Assembly: GCA_036939755.1 (NCBI GenBank)
Contig: JALLAZ010001136.1
Location: forward strand, 1 to 10,077
From: Stephanodiscus triporus
Lineage: Eukaryota > Bacillariophyta > Thalassiosirophyceae > Thalassiosirales > Thalassiosiraceae
DNA: 10,077 nt
Reading direction: 5' to 3'
Below, piece after piece: positions 1 through 8,140 of the stretch (positions are counted from its first letter, which is position 1; each line of letters opens with the position of its first letter). The translations under genes and the position numbers were made by a program. The notes under the pieces were generated by a model that made no database searches, was not told the DNA's origin, and was given only the letters and a program-made list of their open reading frames with translations.

Positions 1-195
1 CGGGGCCGCCCTGTATATTCCCCCCTTTTTGGCGCCCAATCCAGTGTCTTCCTGGAAATAATATTAGCAAAACACAGGGTTTGCTTTCGTCGGCGTTGCT
101 AGAAAAAAAAAATCCGAACAAACACCGGACATAAATTCAATCAATCAATTAGCCTTTTGAATTGCTGATGTCTTTTGTGAATCTCATGACTAACA

Positions 196-201
196 TTTAT
201 T
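196..201 (-). promoter_or_regulatory. candidate poly(A) signal of the HIR-like gene
   Basis: AATAAA reads on the minus strand about 170 nt downstream of the HIR-like stop codon. The position is plausible for a 3' UTR end, but the hexamer is common by chance and some protist lineages do not rely on it. Confidence 0.3.
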
Positions 202-310
202 CTAAATATCTACAGACAAATAGCACTCAATTGAGGTATCATCGTGAACGATTGCAGCATACAACAATGCATAACAAGAGGGGGAGGGAGGAGCAATCAC
301 CCAAGTTGTA

Positions 311-335
311 TGTGCCTGTCCTGACTCCAGGCACA
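311..335. repeat. Perfect 8-bp stem, 9-nt loop
   Basis: TGTGCCTG (311-318) pairs with CAGGCACA (328-335) across a 9-nt loop. It lies 36 bases past the HIR-like stop codon, so it would fold in that gene's 3' UTR. The sequence is not a histone-type stem-loop. Confidence 0.6.
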
Positions 336-370
336 GACAAAGAGGGGGGAGGGGGTCACCATGGTACAGA

Positions 371-1526
371 TTATGTATCAAAGAAATCCTTCTTTGTCTC
401 CGTGATATTAGCCATGAAACTCGCCCCGACCTGTTGCTGCAAACTGTGAACAGTGGCGGGATCGTGCTCCAAGATCAAGCTGTTCGCTCCAACGCTCGAC
501 AATGTATCGAAGTACTGACTCAGAAGCAAAATGTCCATGACGTCCTTTGGCGTCGCGCCCGATACCTCCCCGCTGAATTCCGACACAGACGACTGCAGTC
601 CTGACACGATGGCCTTGCGCTGTCGGGCCACGCCCAATCCCGACAGGTACCTGGCCTCGGCATCGGCCTCGGCGGCCTTCACCTGGCGGATCTTCTCGGC
701 CTCGGCCTGGTGAGACGCCGCCTCCTTCAGACGCTTGGCGGCGTTGATTTCGTTCATCGACGCCTTCACCTTGACATCGGGGGACAGATCGGTAACGAGG
801 GTATTCACAATGCTGTAGCCGTAATCTTTCATCACAGCCTGAAGCTGCGCCAGCACGGCCTGGGCAATATCATCCTTGGATTCGAATGCCTGATCTAGCT
901 CCATGCGGGGGATGGTGGATCGAATGACATCGAAGACATAAGCCTGAATCTGACTCGTGGGGCTCGTGAGACGGTACCACGCGTCGTAGGCCGATTCGGT
1001 CACGACCTTGTACTGCACTGCAACTCCAACTTGTACGAAAACATTGTCCTTAGTTTTGGTCTCGCAGATGACATCAAGCTGCTGCACGCGAAGGGAGAGC
1101 CGGCCAGCGACCGATTGCAATGGCCATAATACGAAATGGGGTCCAGCGCCGACTAATTTTTTGTATTGACCTGAGAAATAATAAACAGTACAATAAGAAA
1201 CGTTGGATGTGTAAGATCGAGTTGTTCCGTGCATTCGTTCATATAGCCTTGCGTCCGCTTTTACACAAATTAGACCAAACCACAATAGCAGCACCTCGAA
1301 GCACGAGCATATTCTAGAGCGAGGCAGGTAATTCTTCCACAATTAATATGTATTTACGGAGCAAAAGAAGCTCCGCCCCGTCCCGGCGGGATGAAAATTA
1401 ATAATATTGCTACCGCGCCGCCGGCGTACCTAGATCTTCGACAACGCCGACCTCCTTCTCGCGGATGCACTGGAGGCAGAAGAAGCCGTCCCAGGTTGAC
1501 AGAACACGATCATGCATCACTTGCAT
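371..1526 (-). CDS. Hypersensitive-induced-reaction (HIR) type SPFH/band-7 protein
   Basis: Two exons on the minus strand: 1526-1430 and 1170-371. The intron (1429-1171, 259 nt) has donor GTACGC and acceptor TTTCTCAG, and splicing rebuilds the family motif VGVVEDLGQYKKLVGAGPHF across the junction (Gly33 split). The predicted protein is 298 aa, close to the ~285 aa of plant HIRs. Residues about 20-200 form the SPFH domain, with LSLRVQQLDV (58-67) and ETKTKDNVFV (69-78). Then come MNEINAAKRL, an Ala/Glu-rich coiled coil (about 174-206), YLSGLGVARQR (207-217) and the tail motif KDVMD...QYFDT (241-255). HIRs are prohibitin/stomatin relatives that oligomerise on the inner face of the plasma membrane; in plants they take part in immune responses. 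The start is uncertain. ATG at 1526 is chosen; ATG at 1517 is also in frame. Neither gives the Met-Gly myristoylation start of plant HIRs, although Cys17 and Cys20 could be acylated. The next gene is divergent. Confidence 0.9.
1171..1429 (-). other. Intron of the HIR-like gene, with small hairpins
   Basis: This is the longest intron in the window (259 nt). Canonical GT-AG ends and frame restoration on both sides support it. It contains two GC-rich inverted repeats at 1357-1375 (6-bp arms, 7-nt loop) and 1381-1391 (5-bp arms around one base). No snoRNA boxes are convincing. An open frame runs through part of the intron into exon 2, but its translation has no family similarity. Confidence 0.85.
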
Positions 1527-1944
1527 CTTAGAATTTTTTGTGTTTTGTCTGAATGTCGTCGGCGCTGGGGGTTGTCCAGCGGCAGGGAGCAAACGTTTTC
1601 TATGTGTGTGTTTCTGTTGCGTGAAGCACGTCTGATCGCTCAGAGAGTGGGCGGGCGGCGCGCGGCGGGTGGGTTCTCGATTCTCGATCTCTCCCGCCAG
1701 ATATCAGACATCCGAAAATCTTTGCCCACTCTTCTTTTTCTCGGACCCGATGTCGCCTTTTTGTCACAACACTCAACCTCCCCGCTGATCGGGACGGGAC
1801 CTCCAAGAGCACGTCGCCACAGATCAGACAACACCTCCGAATCTTCTCCCAGTCCTCTATTTTCTCTTTTCATTGTCATAGAAAAGTAGTTGCAGTGCGT
1901 GCTGATCCTGGTATTCTTATCTGATCCGCAGCAGTAACAAAACC
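1527..1944. promoter_or_regulatory. Divergent promoter region, HIR-like / tandem-REEP genes
   Basis: These 418 bases separate two start codons facing away from each other, so they should hold both promoters and both 5' UTRs. I see a GC-rich stretch at about 1648-1672, a short tandem of TCTCGAT near 1680, and an imperfect direct duplication (about 1701-1742 and 1821-1870) containing ATCAGACA, CCGAA and pyrimidine-rich sequence. No TATA box is convincing. Open frames in this stretch look like noise. Confidence 0.6.
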
Positions 1945-3268
1945 ATGAGCAATGGCAATAACATGTGGATCACGCTAGGTTGCTCCCTTGCAGTTCAAGC
2001 AGCCGTAGCATTTTCCTATAAGTTCATCGAACCCAACCATGGCAAGGACTGGAGGGTCCATCTTGTTTATTTTGCCACTGCGATTTGCTCCCTAGCATTC
2101 ATCCCCAGAAGCGTTGCATCCTACGTATTCACCGAGCTGACGGTGGCATTCGTGGGGTACGTGAAGCTAAGATTTTCATTCGTTTTGTTTTGAACCCAGG
2201 AAGTATGTTGAATTTTCTATCCGTCATCTCTCTTCGTCAATGCAAACGCTACGCGATCGCAGCTGTGTTTACCCTATCTACAGGGCCACAAAGGCCGTAT
2301 GTACGCCGGATGAGGATGACGACAAGGAATGGCTCCAGTATTGGATGATGGGCGGACTTCTGTTCATGATATCAACTTGGGTTGGTGATTCGATCGAGAT
2401 CGGTTCGATCGATACAAAATGGTTTGGAGGTCTACTATTTCTTTTCTTTTGGATGTACTTCCCGCTGACTTGCGGGGCTCTGTTGATTTACGAGAAAATC
2501 ACGGCACCCCTACTCGGCCCTCATCTGAAGCCTCTACAAAGAAAAATGAACAATATCATCACCTACATTTATCAGGTGGGTCGCTCTTACCATTGTAGCA
2601 AATCTCGAAGTAAACAAAAACTCACGTGCCCCTTTCATTCGCCTCTTTTATCCGTTCAGACTCTGGCCAATGCTGTCCATCTCTGGCTCCTATGGATAAT
2701 TTTCATGTTTCTCCCAGCTGGCCTGAAGCGATTTGTCTCCATCGCAATTGGCACGGTGTATCCGTTCGTGTGTAGTGTCACTGCAGCGGCTTCTGATGAG
2801 ATAGAAGACGACACTTACTGGCTCACATATTGGGCCGTGTACGGATGTCTATTCCTCATAATGGATCTCAGCGAATCTTTCTTGGGTCGAGTTCCAGGGT
2901 TTTACACGCTCGTGATTTTCACAACCGTTTACCTGATGCTGCCCATGTTTAGAGGCGCCGACAAAGTGTTCCGAAAGATTCTGGTGCCCCTCGCAGGGTT
3001 ACAGGAACTGTTGATACTACGCGATTCCCTTCTAATCAAGAAGCAGATGCTGAAGGACTTGGATCCGGAGAGGGCCAAGCTCGTGAGGAAGTCGATCGCA
3101 AAGTTGTTCGATGATGATGATCGTGATAATGATCCAGCTGTTCTCAAAAAACAATTTGTGAATTCGTGGAATTTCCTCAAAGTCCCCAATATTACAATGC
3201 CAAATATTTCGTTTGGCGACCTTACAAAAGGTGAAAAGCAACCCACCGAAACTACCAACCTCGTCTAG
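1945..3268 (+). CDS. Tandem TB2/DP1/HVA22 (REEP/Yop1-like) ER membrane protein
   Basis: Three exons: 1945-2156, 2263-2575 and 2660-3268. Introns are 2157-2262 (106 nt, donor GTACGTG, acceptor GATCGCAG) and 2576-2659 (84 nt, donor GTGGGT, acceptor TCCGTTCAG). The protein is 377 aa. Splicing at 2156/2263 rebuilds GCVYPIYRATKAV, the hallmark of the family (compare LYPAYxSxKA). The TB2/DP1/HVA22 core occurs twice: VYPIY (73-77) with EWLQYW (93-98), and VYPFV (208-212) with YWLTYW (228-233). Spacing from the YP proline to the final tryptophan is the same in both (75 to 98, and 210 to 233). Each half has paired hydrophobic segments (about 100-147 and 234-265). The polar C-tail carries an acidic run (DDDDRDND) encoded by GAT repeats near 3112-3135. 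Family members form wedge-like hairpins that curve tubular ER; that role here is inferred. The ATG sits in an ACC-ATG context. Most known members have one such domain, so the doubling is unusual. Confidence 0.85.
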
Positions 3269-3588
3269 TTGGTTTTAAGTGTTGCTCCATCGTTTTGACT
3301 GCTGGGTGAAGCATGAAAGATTGCTACTTCCAGATGCAAAGACAGTGCTGATATTTGTTGATGAATTGTTCACATGCTCAGCCTTCTACCTTGTCTTTTT
3401 GCATGTACAGATACTACGCTTTTGCCAGGGTACGTGAATTTTTGTTCCCTTCGAGACCTACAATTGTTAGAACGACAGTACCCATGATGTTGAGAGAAAC
3501 TAGATTTATCATCGGGATAAAGAAAACACATAGGCATTAATGTTTGTTGCTGTAAACATAATCTCTTCCCAACCATTTGTCATCATCG
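3269..3588. other. Convergent 3' region between tandem-REEP and Rpn1 genes
   Basis: These 320 bases lie between two stop codons facing each other and must hold both 3' UTRs. No conserved protein is visible in any frame. A strong acceptor-like sequence (pyrimidines then TGTACAG, ending at 3410) is followed 19 bases later by a strong donor-like GTACGTGA at 3430, possibly a microexon or chance. A TGTAA element occurs near 3551. No perfect AATAAA is seen on either strand. Confidence 0.5.
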
Positions 3589-6500
3589 CTACTTATGGCT
3601 CGACTCCGGTGCCTCGTAATCTGGATTGTCCTTGAGGATAACAATACCTTCCAACACACTGCTTACACTAAGGACTTCCTCTGTCCCGAGCTCTGCCCGT
3701 TCCTTGGCGCTTATCAGAACGGGGGTGGTGTGTGTCTGGAAACCGGTGATCGTCTTAGGTTTGCCAGCTTGGCCAACAGTATCAACAGCCTGTCCCACTC
3801 GGACTGTCACGGGCCTCCACGATAGGTCCTCATTCACCGTAATGAGCATCCGCGGGTTCATGGCACACGTGAGGTAATACAGAAGATAGTGTGTTTTGTC
3901 CAGCAATGTGCTCTTGAGGTCAAGACATGAGAATATCAACGTGAGGATGCCCCCCAAGGCTGGCCCGCTAGTAATCATCCTATCCGAATGCATGGGGTTC
4001 AATGTCATCAGACCCTTTCCCATGTGAAGCATAGCCTGTGCAATGCGGACACAGAACACGTGACCAGCCTCTTTGCTGTAGAACTCGCTCAATTGACGCA
4101 AAAGTCCCGCCACACGGGAGTTATTCGTGCCAGCGCTTGTAAGTCCCATGATCAGAATGGCATTTTGGGAGATTTCGGTATCGGGATCGTGTGACATCCT
4201 CGACAGCTGATCAATGACGCTGAAGTCCGGGTTGGAGATGTTGAGCACGCCTAGAGCGAGCGGCACGGCCCGCTTCACGGGAAGCTCGCAGTAGTGAAGC
4301 AAATGCTCAAATGATCGGAGCGCCATCTCGGCGCCCACAGGCTCCCCCATTGTGATCAGGCCGATGCCAATGACAGCCGCCATCTGATGCGCCGCATCCT
4401 CCTCGAGGTGCTCGGCGCACTGATGCAGCATTTCTTGGACCCTCAGTACGTTGCCACTGCCGGCATATGCGAATGTTTCCAAAACGATGGCGGCGAACTT
4501 GGAAATTTTGTGCTCGATCGTTTTCAGCGCCTCAATCATCGCGTCAGCTTTTTCCATCCTGCCGAGGAAGAGCAGTCCCAGGCCAACGCAGAGAAATTTG
4601 GCGTGCGAATGGTCTAGTTCCTCATCCGACGCCTCCATGAGCCGCTGCACAATCGTTCCACCAGCGGCGTCGTCGCACTTTCCAACGAATATCATCCCTA
4701 AAGCCAAGCCTGCAAGTGACACCTCAAGCATGGTCGCGGGTCCGGCACTTTCCTGCTCTACGATGGGAAGGAGGAGCTCCATGACATCTTCCCTCGCTGA
4801 CCCCGCATATGCGATCCCCAACCCGGTACAAGCCGCACACTTCATGATATGGGAGTCGCCGTTGATGTGCTCATCCAACAGGGCCACGGTCGGATCGGCA
4901 TCGTTCCGCACGCCACTGCTCAGAATGCCGACGGCAAGGGCGGCGCCCGCCTTGACGTATTCCTCGGACGAATACAAGAATTTATCAATCTGCGCGAGGC
5001 CCTCCTCGACATTCCACAGCTGGATCAAACCCAACGATGCCGATGCCGCCATCATGCCGTGATCTTTGTTCTTGTACAGCCATTCATTGTCTGGGGTCAT
5101 GAGCTGCGGAGAAGTTTTATCGGATTAATCAAAACGACAAGGCGGTTAGGCGGAGTCGCATGAATTGTGGGGACCATGAAATAATGAAAAATAGCATCTG
5201 CGGATTTTTCACCCGCGGCACAGACGGGACGTACCTTATCTTGTCCAAACCCCGCATTCACGAACGCGTTGACGTACGTACTCGCCAAGTTAGCACGCGC
5301 CGAATCGACGCCGGCGTTCCCCGCATCCCTCCTCCTGCTGAACCCCCCCGTCTCGGCCAGGTGACTCTTGTATATGTCCTCGGGAGTCTTCGGATCCATG
5401 ACGTCCAGATCCTGAGCAACCTTCAGGAATTCCTCGCTAAGCTTCTCGTTCCCAATCAGCTCGTTGAGCTCCTCCGCCGACCCGTCGTCGTCCTCCTTAA
5501 CCACGTAGTTGATGCGCTGTCTGGCAAGAAGGAGACACATTTGTTTCCTCATAAGCTTGTCGTCGGAACACTGGGAGAAGAGCGAGGGGATGGCGTCTTC
5601 GTTACCCATCCGGAGTGCGACGCGCAGCGCGTCGAAGTATTGGGATTGTTTGACGAATAATTCGTACGCCGATTCGAGGACCTCCTGCGTTGTTTTGTCG
5701 CGTGTGTATTCGTTTGACAAATTCAAGGGCAAAAACCCGATGGGGTTTGATGATTAAAACGCGGCGAAAGGCTTCGTGAAACGGGGGAAAGAATTGCATT
5801 CGAAAAACTGACAACTCACGGTGTAATCGTCCGGATCGCTCATGAAATCGGCGGTCTTGATCAGGTACATGCACACCCTCCTGTAATTCTTCTCGTCGAT
5901 GCTGTCGAGGTCCAACACCTTCTTGAGCCTCTGGACCTCGATGAGCAGATCAACCGCCTCGGCCTCGGAGTTGTGCGCGACGTTGAACGGTACTATGACG
6001 TCGACCATCGCCAGGAGGTCCGCGAACGGCCCGTCCTCCGCGGGATCCGCCCCCGCGACGACGCGCGCGTTGTACTCCTGCCCTATCTCGCCGGCGAGAG
6101 AACGTACGAATTCGTGTCCCCAGGATCCTAGGTCATCCTGGGACGCGGCGTCGCCGAGAGTCACGAGGAGGTCGTAGTCCTTCGTCCCCTGGAGTTTGAA
6201 CTTGAGGGACTCGCGCTCTTCTGTTGTTGTTGTTGTTGTTGTCGGCGTCATTGCGTGGGCATTCACACGGAATTATTCGAAGCACAAATGAGAATAAGGG
6301 CATAAGGCAGACTAAGTCTGCGCCATACATCTGCAAATATCCATGGATACACGCCCCCCCCCCCCACCACCACACGCACACACACGACACAATTAATAGA
6401 ACGCGAAGCTCACCGTGCTTCCCAAGTGTCATGGCCAGCACCGCCAACACGTCCCCCAACCGCGCCCTCAGGTACACCATCTCCCTATCCCCCTCCACCC

Positions 6501-6897
6501 CCTTATCCTCGGCGATGCTGCCGTAATATCCCTTCAGAACGTCGAATTTCGGCCTCAGGAACTTGAGGGGTTTCGGCACGCTCGTCATGCTCGACGTCGC
6601 GCTGCGCAGCTCGGCCACGATGACGTCGATGGCCTTTAGCCGTATCGCGGGAGTCACGGCGGCCTCGTTCGACTCGTTGATCAGGGTGGAAACGCAAGTC
6701 TCCAGGCGCTCCTTCAGCTGTCGGTCCTCCTCGGACATGGCGTTCGAGTCGTCGATCATGTCGCCGTTGTCGTTCTTCTTGCCGTCCTTCCCTTTGCCGC
6801 TCCTCTTCTTGTCGTCCTTCTTGCCGTTAGCGCCCTTCCTCTTCGTCTCGGTCTCGGCCATAAGCTCTAACGGCTTATCGTCGTCTTTGGGAGCCAT
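3589..6897 (-). CDS. RPN1: 26S proteasome regulatory subunit Rpn1 (PSMD2)
   Basis: Four exons on the minus strand: 6897-6414, 6220-5820, 5684-5235 and 5103-3589. Introns are 193, 135 and 131 nt, all GT-AG, and each junction keeps the conserved frame (for example GQDK joined to LMTPDNEWLYKNKDHGM). The predicted protein is 949 aa, against 908 in human and 993 in yeast. Rpn1 is the large scaffold of the 19S base that docks ubiquitin receptors and shuttle factors. Visible features: a Lys/Asp-rich KEKE-like N-terminus (about 15-50), a helical N-domain with WGHEFVRSLAGE and SARANLASTYVNAFVNAGFGQDK-type motifs, and the proteasome/cyclosome repeats of the toroid (about 460-860), including GLGIAYAGS, LGLLFLGR, AGSGNVL, IGIGLITMG and AGTNNSR. 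The conserved C-terminal module has VRVGQAVDTVGQAGKPKTIT, FQTHTTPVL and LEGIVILKDNPDY. A long charged loop that animals carry between AGSGNVL and the next repeat is absent (residues about 677-684). The start ATG at 6897 is the first in frame. The neighbour upstream is divergent. Confidence 0.97.
6222..6242. repeat. (TGT)7 microsatellite at a splice acceptor
   Basis: Seven perfect TGT triplets on the plus strand read as ACA/CAA repeats in the Rpn1 transcript and end at the AG of the intron 1 acceptor. Confidence 0.9.
6354..6390. repeat. Poly-C and CA-rich low-complexity tract
   Basis: A run of 12 C is followed by CCA and CACA-rich sequence inside Rpn1 intron 1. It is likely variable in length. 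Confidence 0.85.
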
Positions 6898-7081
6898 TAT
6901 TTAGTTTCGTTGTGGGAGCGGAGTAATGATGTTGTATGGTGCAAAGCAAGTGCAAGAGAGGTTACGATATCTACTTTCGGTCGTCAACAATGGTCATCAT
7001 TTTTTCATCGCGGCCCTTCGACGGCTTTCGTTGCTTCATTCGGCGTGATCAAAGTATCCACAATCTGATGTAAAGAAAGAA

Positions 7082-7091
7082 GTCACGTGAC
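7082..7091. promoter_or_regulatory. Perfect 10-bp palindrome with G-box/E-box core CACGTG
   Basis: GTCACGTGAC is fully palindromic. CACGTG is the known core for bHLH and bZIP factors. It lies near the centre of the divergent promoter, about 185 bp from the Rpn1 start and about 250 bp from the plus-strand start. Binding is inferred only from the sequence. Confidence 0.5.
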
Positions 7092-7126
7092 AATAAAAAT
7101 TTTCGCGGGAACTTATAGATAAGTGT

Positions 7127-7145
7127 ACGGTACGTATGGTACCGT
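7127..7145. promoter_or_regulatory. Inverted repeat ACGGTAC-5 nt-GTACCGT
   Basis: Perfect 7-bp arms around the 5-nt spacer GTATG. It could be a dimeric factor site or a DNA/RNA hairpin. It lies 36 bp past the G-box palindrome, and the inverted pair CTTAT-AG-ATAAG (7112-7123) sits between them. The role is unknown. Confidence 0.45.
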
Positions 7146-7339
7146 TATGCATCAACTCGCAACGCTAACCGAGGTGATCCTGCCTCCGATCCGCTGCGTA
7201 GCAACTCCATTTTGCCTCGTCGATCTTCGCAACTGTCTTCATTTGTAGGAATCATATGATTGTCGCTGTGGTGTAGTTTCAGTCTACCTCTCTCTAGAAA
7301 AGGCCGGCCGTCACTTCTGTTGCAGCGAATCCCACATTC

Positions 7340-7909
7340 ATGACGACGAGCGCGTCGCTTCCGACATTGCCATCCATCCGGGCGAAAGAGCTCGAGAGGG
7401 CAGCGTCCGCGAAGAACGAGAGCGGCGATGCGGCCGCGTGGCCGACGTCGAGCGCTCCCTCGGAGAGTCGAGGGCCGAGCATAGACGGGGGCCTCTTCCC
7501 TCCGCGGCTGCCTCCGCAAAATAACGACCCGGCGATCCGAGGCGAACATGCGCCTTCCGCGGCCGCGTCGTCCCGGGTCGACAATCGGCGAAGGTCCGAA
7601 CAGCTCGAGGCGCTGCAACGAAAGGAACGGATGGTCTTCGGCGGACTGCCCCCCCTCGAATCGAGCGTCGCGTGCGACGCCATACACCGTTGCGTGGTCA
7701 CGACTTGCTCGTTCCTCAACTCCTTCATCGCCGACGTCAACGCCGCCGACGAGGGGATAGATCATAAATTGACCGTCTTGGAAAAGCAAATGGCACTGTT
7801 GGAATCGAAGGTTGCATCCGTGCCCGATCTATTTCCAACTGATGGCGATCGAGAGAATCGCGAAAATGGGAATGACGAAAAGGAAGCATGTGATGACAAG
7901 GTAGACTGA
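7340..7909 (+). CDS. Small coiled-coil protein, WASHC3/CCDC53-like
   Basis: A single open exon encodes 189 aa from the ATG at 7340. Residues 1-90 are Ala/Ser/Pro/Arg-rich and probably disordered, from GC-rich DNA. Residues about 110-166 form the only conserved-looking part: HRCVVTTCSFLNSF, then a heptad-like stretch ending LLESKVASVPDLF. This resembles the coiled-coil half of WASH complex subunit 3 (FLNxF ... LEAKLSSIPGL), a small subunit of the endosomal actin-nucleating WASH complex. The family's C-terminal segment, which follows this coil in animals, is not visible. The tail here is short and acidic (ENRENGNDEKEACDDKVD) before the stop. The last codons contain AAG-GTAGAC, a weak donor-like site, but I found no downstream exon carrying the missing part. 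It may be truncated, divergent or a different coiled-coil protein. The gene diverges from Rpn1 and converges on PP2A. Confidence 0.6.
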   Translation: MTTSASLPTLPSIRAKELERAASAKNESGDAAAWPTSSAPSESRGPSIDGGLFPPRLPPQNNDPAIRGEHAPSAAASSRVDNRRRSEQLEALQRKERMVFGGLPPLESSVACDAIHRCVVTTCSFLNSFIADVNAADEGIDHKLTVLEKQMALLESKVASVPDLFPTDGDRENRENGNDEKEACDDKVD

Positions 7910-8060
7910 ATTCAAAATTACTCGCTTTCAAATGATGTTCATGTACTCTACGCCGCAATCGCTTATTTTATCTCGTGCGATAAGAGTTGGCGCAATTATG
8001 CCGATTTTATAAGCGTTACGAAGACTATTTTTTCTCCGTCTAACCGGGGAAGAAAGACGG

Positions 8061-8066
8061 AATAAA
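8061..8066 (+). promoter_or_regulatory. candidate poly(A) signal of the WASHC3-like gene
   Basis: AATAAA lies about 150 nt after the plus-strand stop codon, directly behind a 6-bp inverted repeat (8036-8060). Position and sequence fit a 3'-end signal; use in this lineage is unproven. Confidence 0.4.
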
Positions 8067-8140
8067 TTGTTGGTGCACCCATCGCAGCTGGAGCTGGCAA
8101 GAGTGGTCTGCGAGCTGCCTCGTTACCTCTTCACAGAGAT

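Larger units (their letters stand above)
1..370. other. 3' flank of the HIR-like gene, no gene seen
   Basis: I see no coding exon here. It lies downstream of the HIR-like gene, which is read on the minus strand. It holds two purine-rich tracts on the plus strand (about 279-296 and 341-355), a perfect 8-bp hairpin at 311-335, and an AATAAA hexamer on the minus strand at 196-201, about 170 nt past the HIR stop codon. The first 160 bases show no recognisable protein or RNA gene. Any gene beyond the left edge cannot be judged. Confidence 0.5.
6221..6413 (-). other. Rpn1 intron 1, built largely of simple repeats
   Basis: This is a 193-nt GT-AG intron with donor GTGAGC. On the plus strand it contains a run of 12 C (6354-6365) followed by CA/CCA-rich sequence to about 6390. 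At its 3' end are seven TGT units (6222-6242). In the mRNA sense the acceptor is therefore a (CAA)n tract ending in CAG, with no polypyrimidine tract. Splicing there restores H-E-E-R-E-S in frame, so the boundary is well supported. Confidence 0.85.
6898..7339. promoter_or_regulatory. Divergent promoter region, Rpn1 / WASHC3-like genes
   Basis: These 442 bases separate the divergent Rpn1 and WASHC3-like start codons. In the middle sits a cluster of palindromic sequences at 7082-7145, listed separately. Farther right, TTCTGTTGCAG ending near 7323 resembles a splice acceptor just before the plus-strand ATG, so a 5' UTR intron is possible. A GGCCGGCC palindrome is at 7302-7309. No coding sequence is seen. 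Confidence 0.6.

Noticed and set aside
1171..1342. N-terminal extension of the HIR-like exon 2 frame through the intron
   Set aside because: It has no ATG start and no HIR similarity. A clean acceptor at 1171 and a donor at 1429 restore the family sequence instead.
1357..1391. Intronic hairpins as a snoRNA or rho-independent terminator
   Set aside because: No C/D or H/ACA boxes are convincing, and bacterial-type terminators do not apply in a spliced nuclear gene.
2389..2416. Short direct repeat of TTCGATCGA
   Set aside because: It lies inside a coding exon of the tandem-REEP gene, encodes plausible protein (SIEIGSID), and is too short to mean more.
4451..5062. 203-codon open frame on the plus strand, antisense to Rpn1 exon 4
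   Set aside because: It is fully opposite a strongly conserved coding exon. Its Ser/Ala/Pro-rich translation matches no family I know and is explained by codon bias of the real strand.
6221..6413. Coding continuation of Rpn1 exon 1, or a new start before exon 2 with a poly-Thr run
   Set aside because: Both read through the repeat-rich intron 1. Splicing 6414 to 6220 gives the conserved frame without these residues.
7145..7789. 214-codon minus-strand open frame opposite the WASHC3-like gene
   Set aside because: The translation is Arg-rich and low in complexity, typical of an antisense shadow of GC-rich coding sequence; the plus strand has an ATG start and a recognisable coiled coil.
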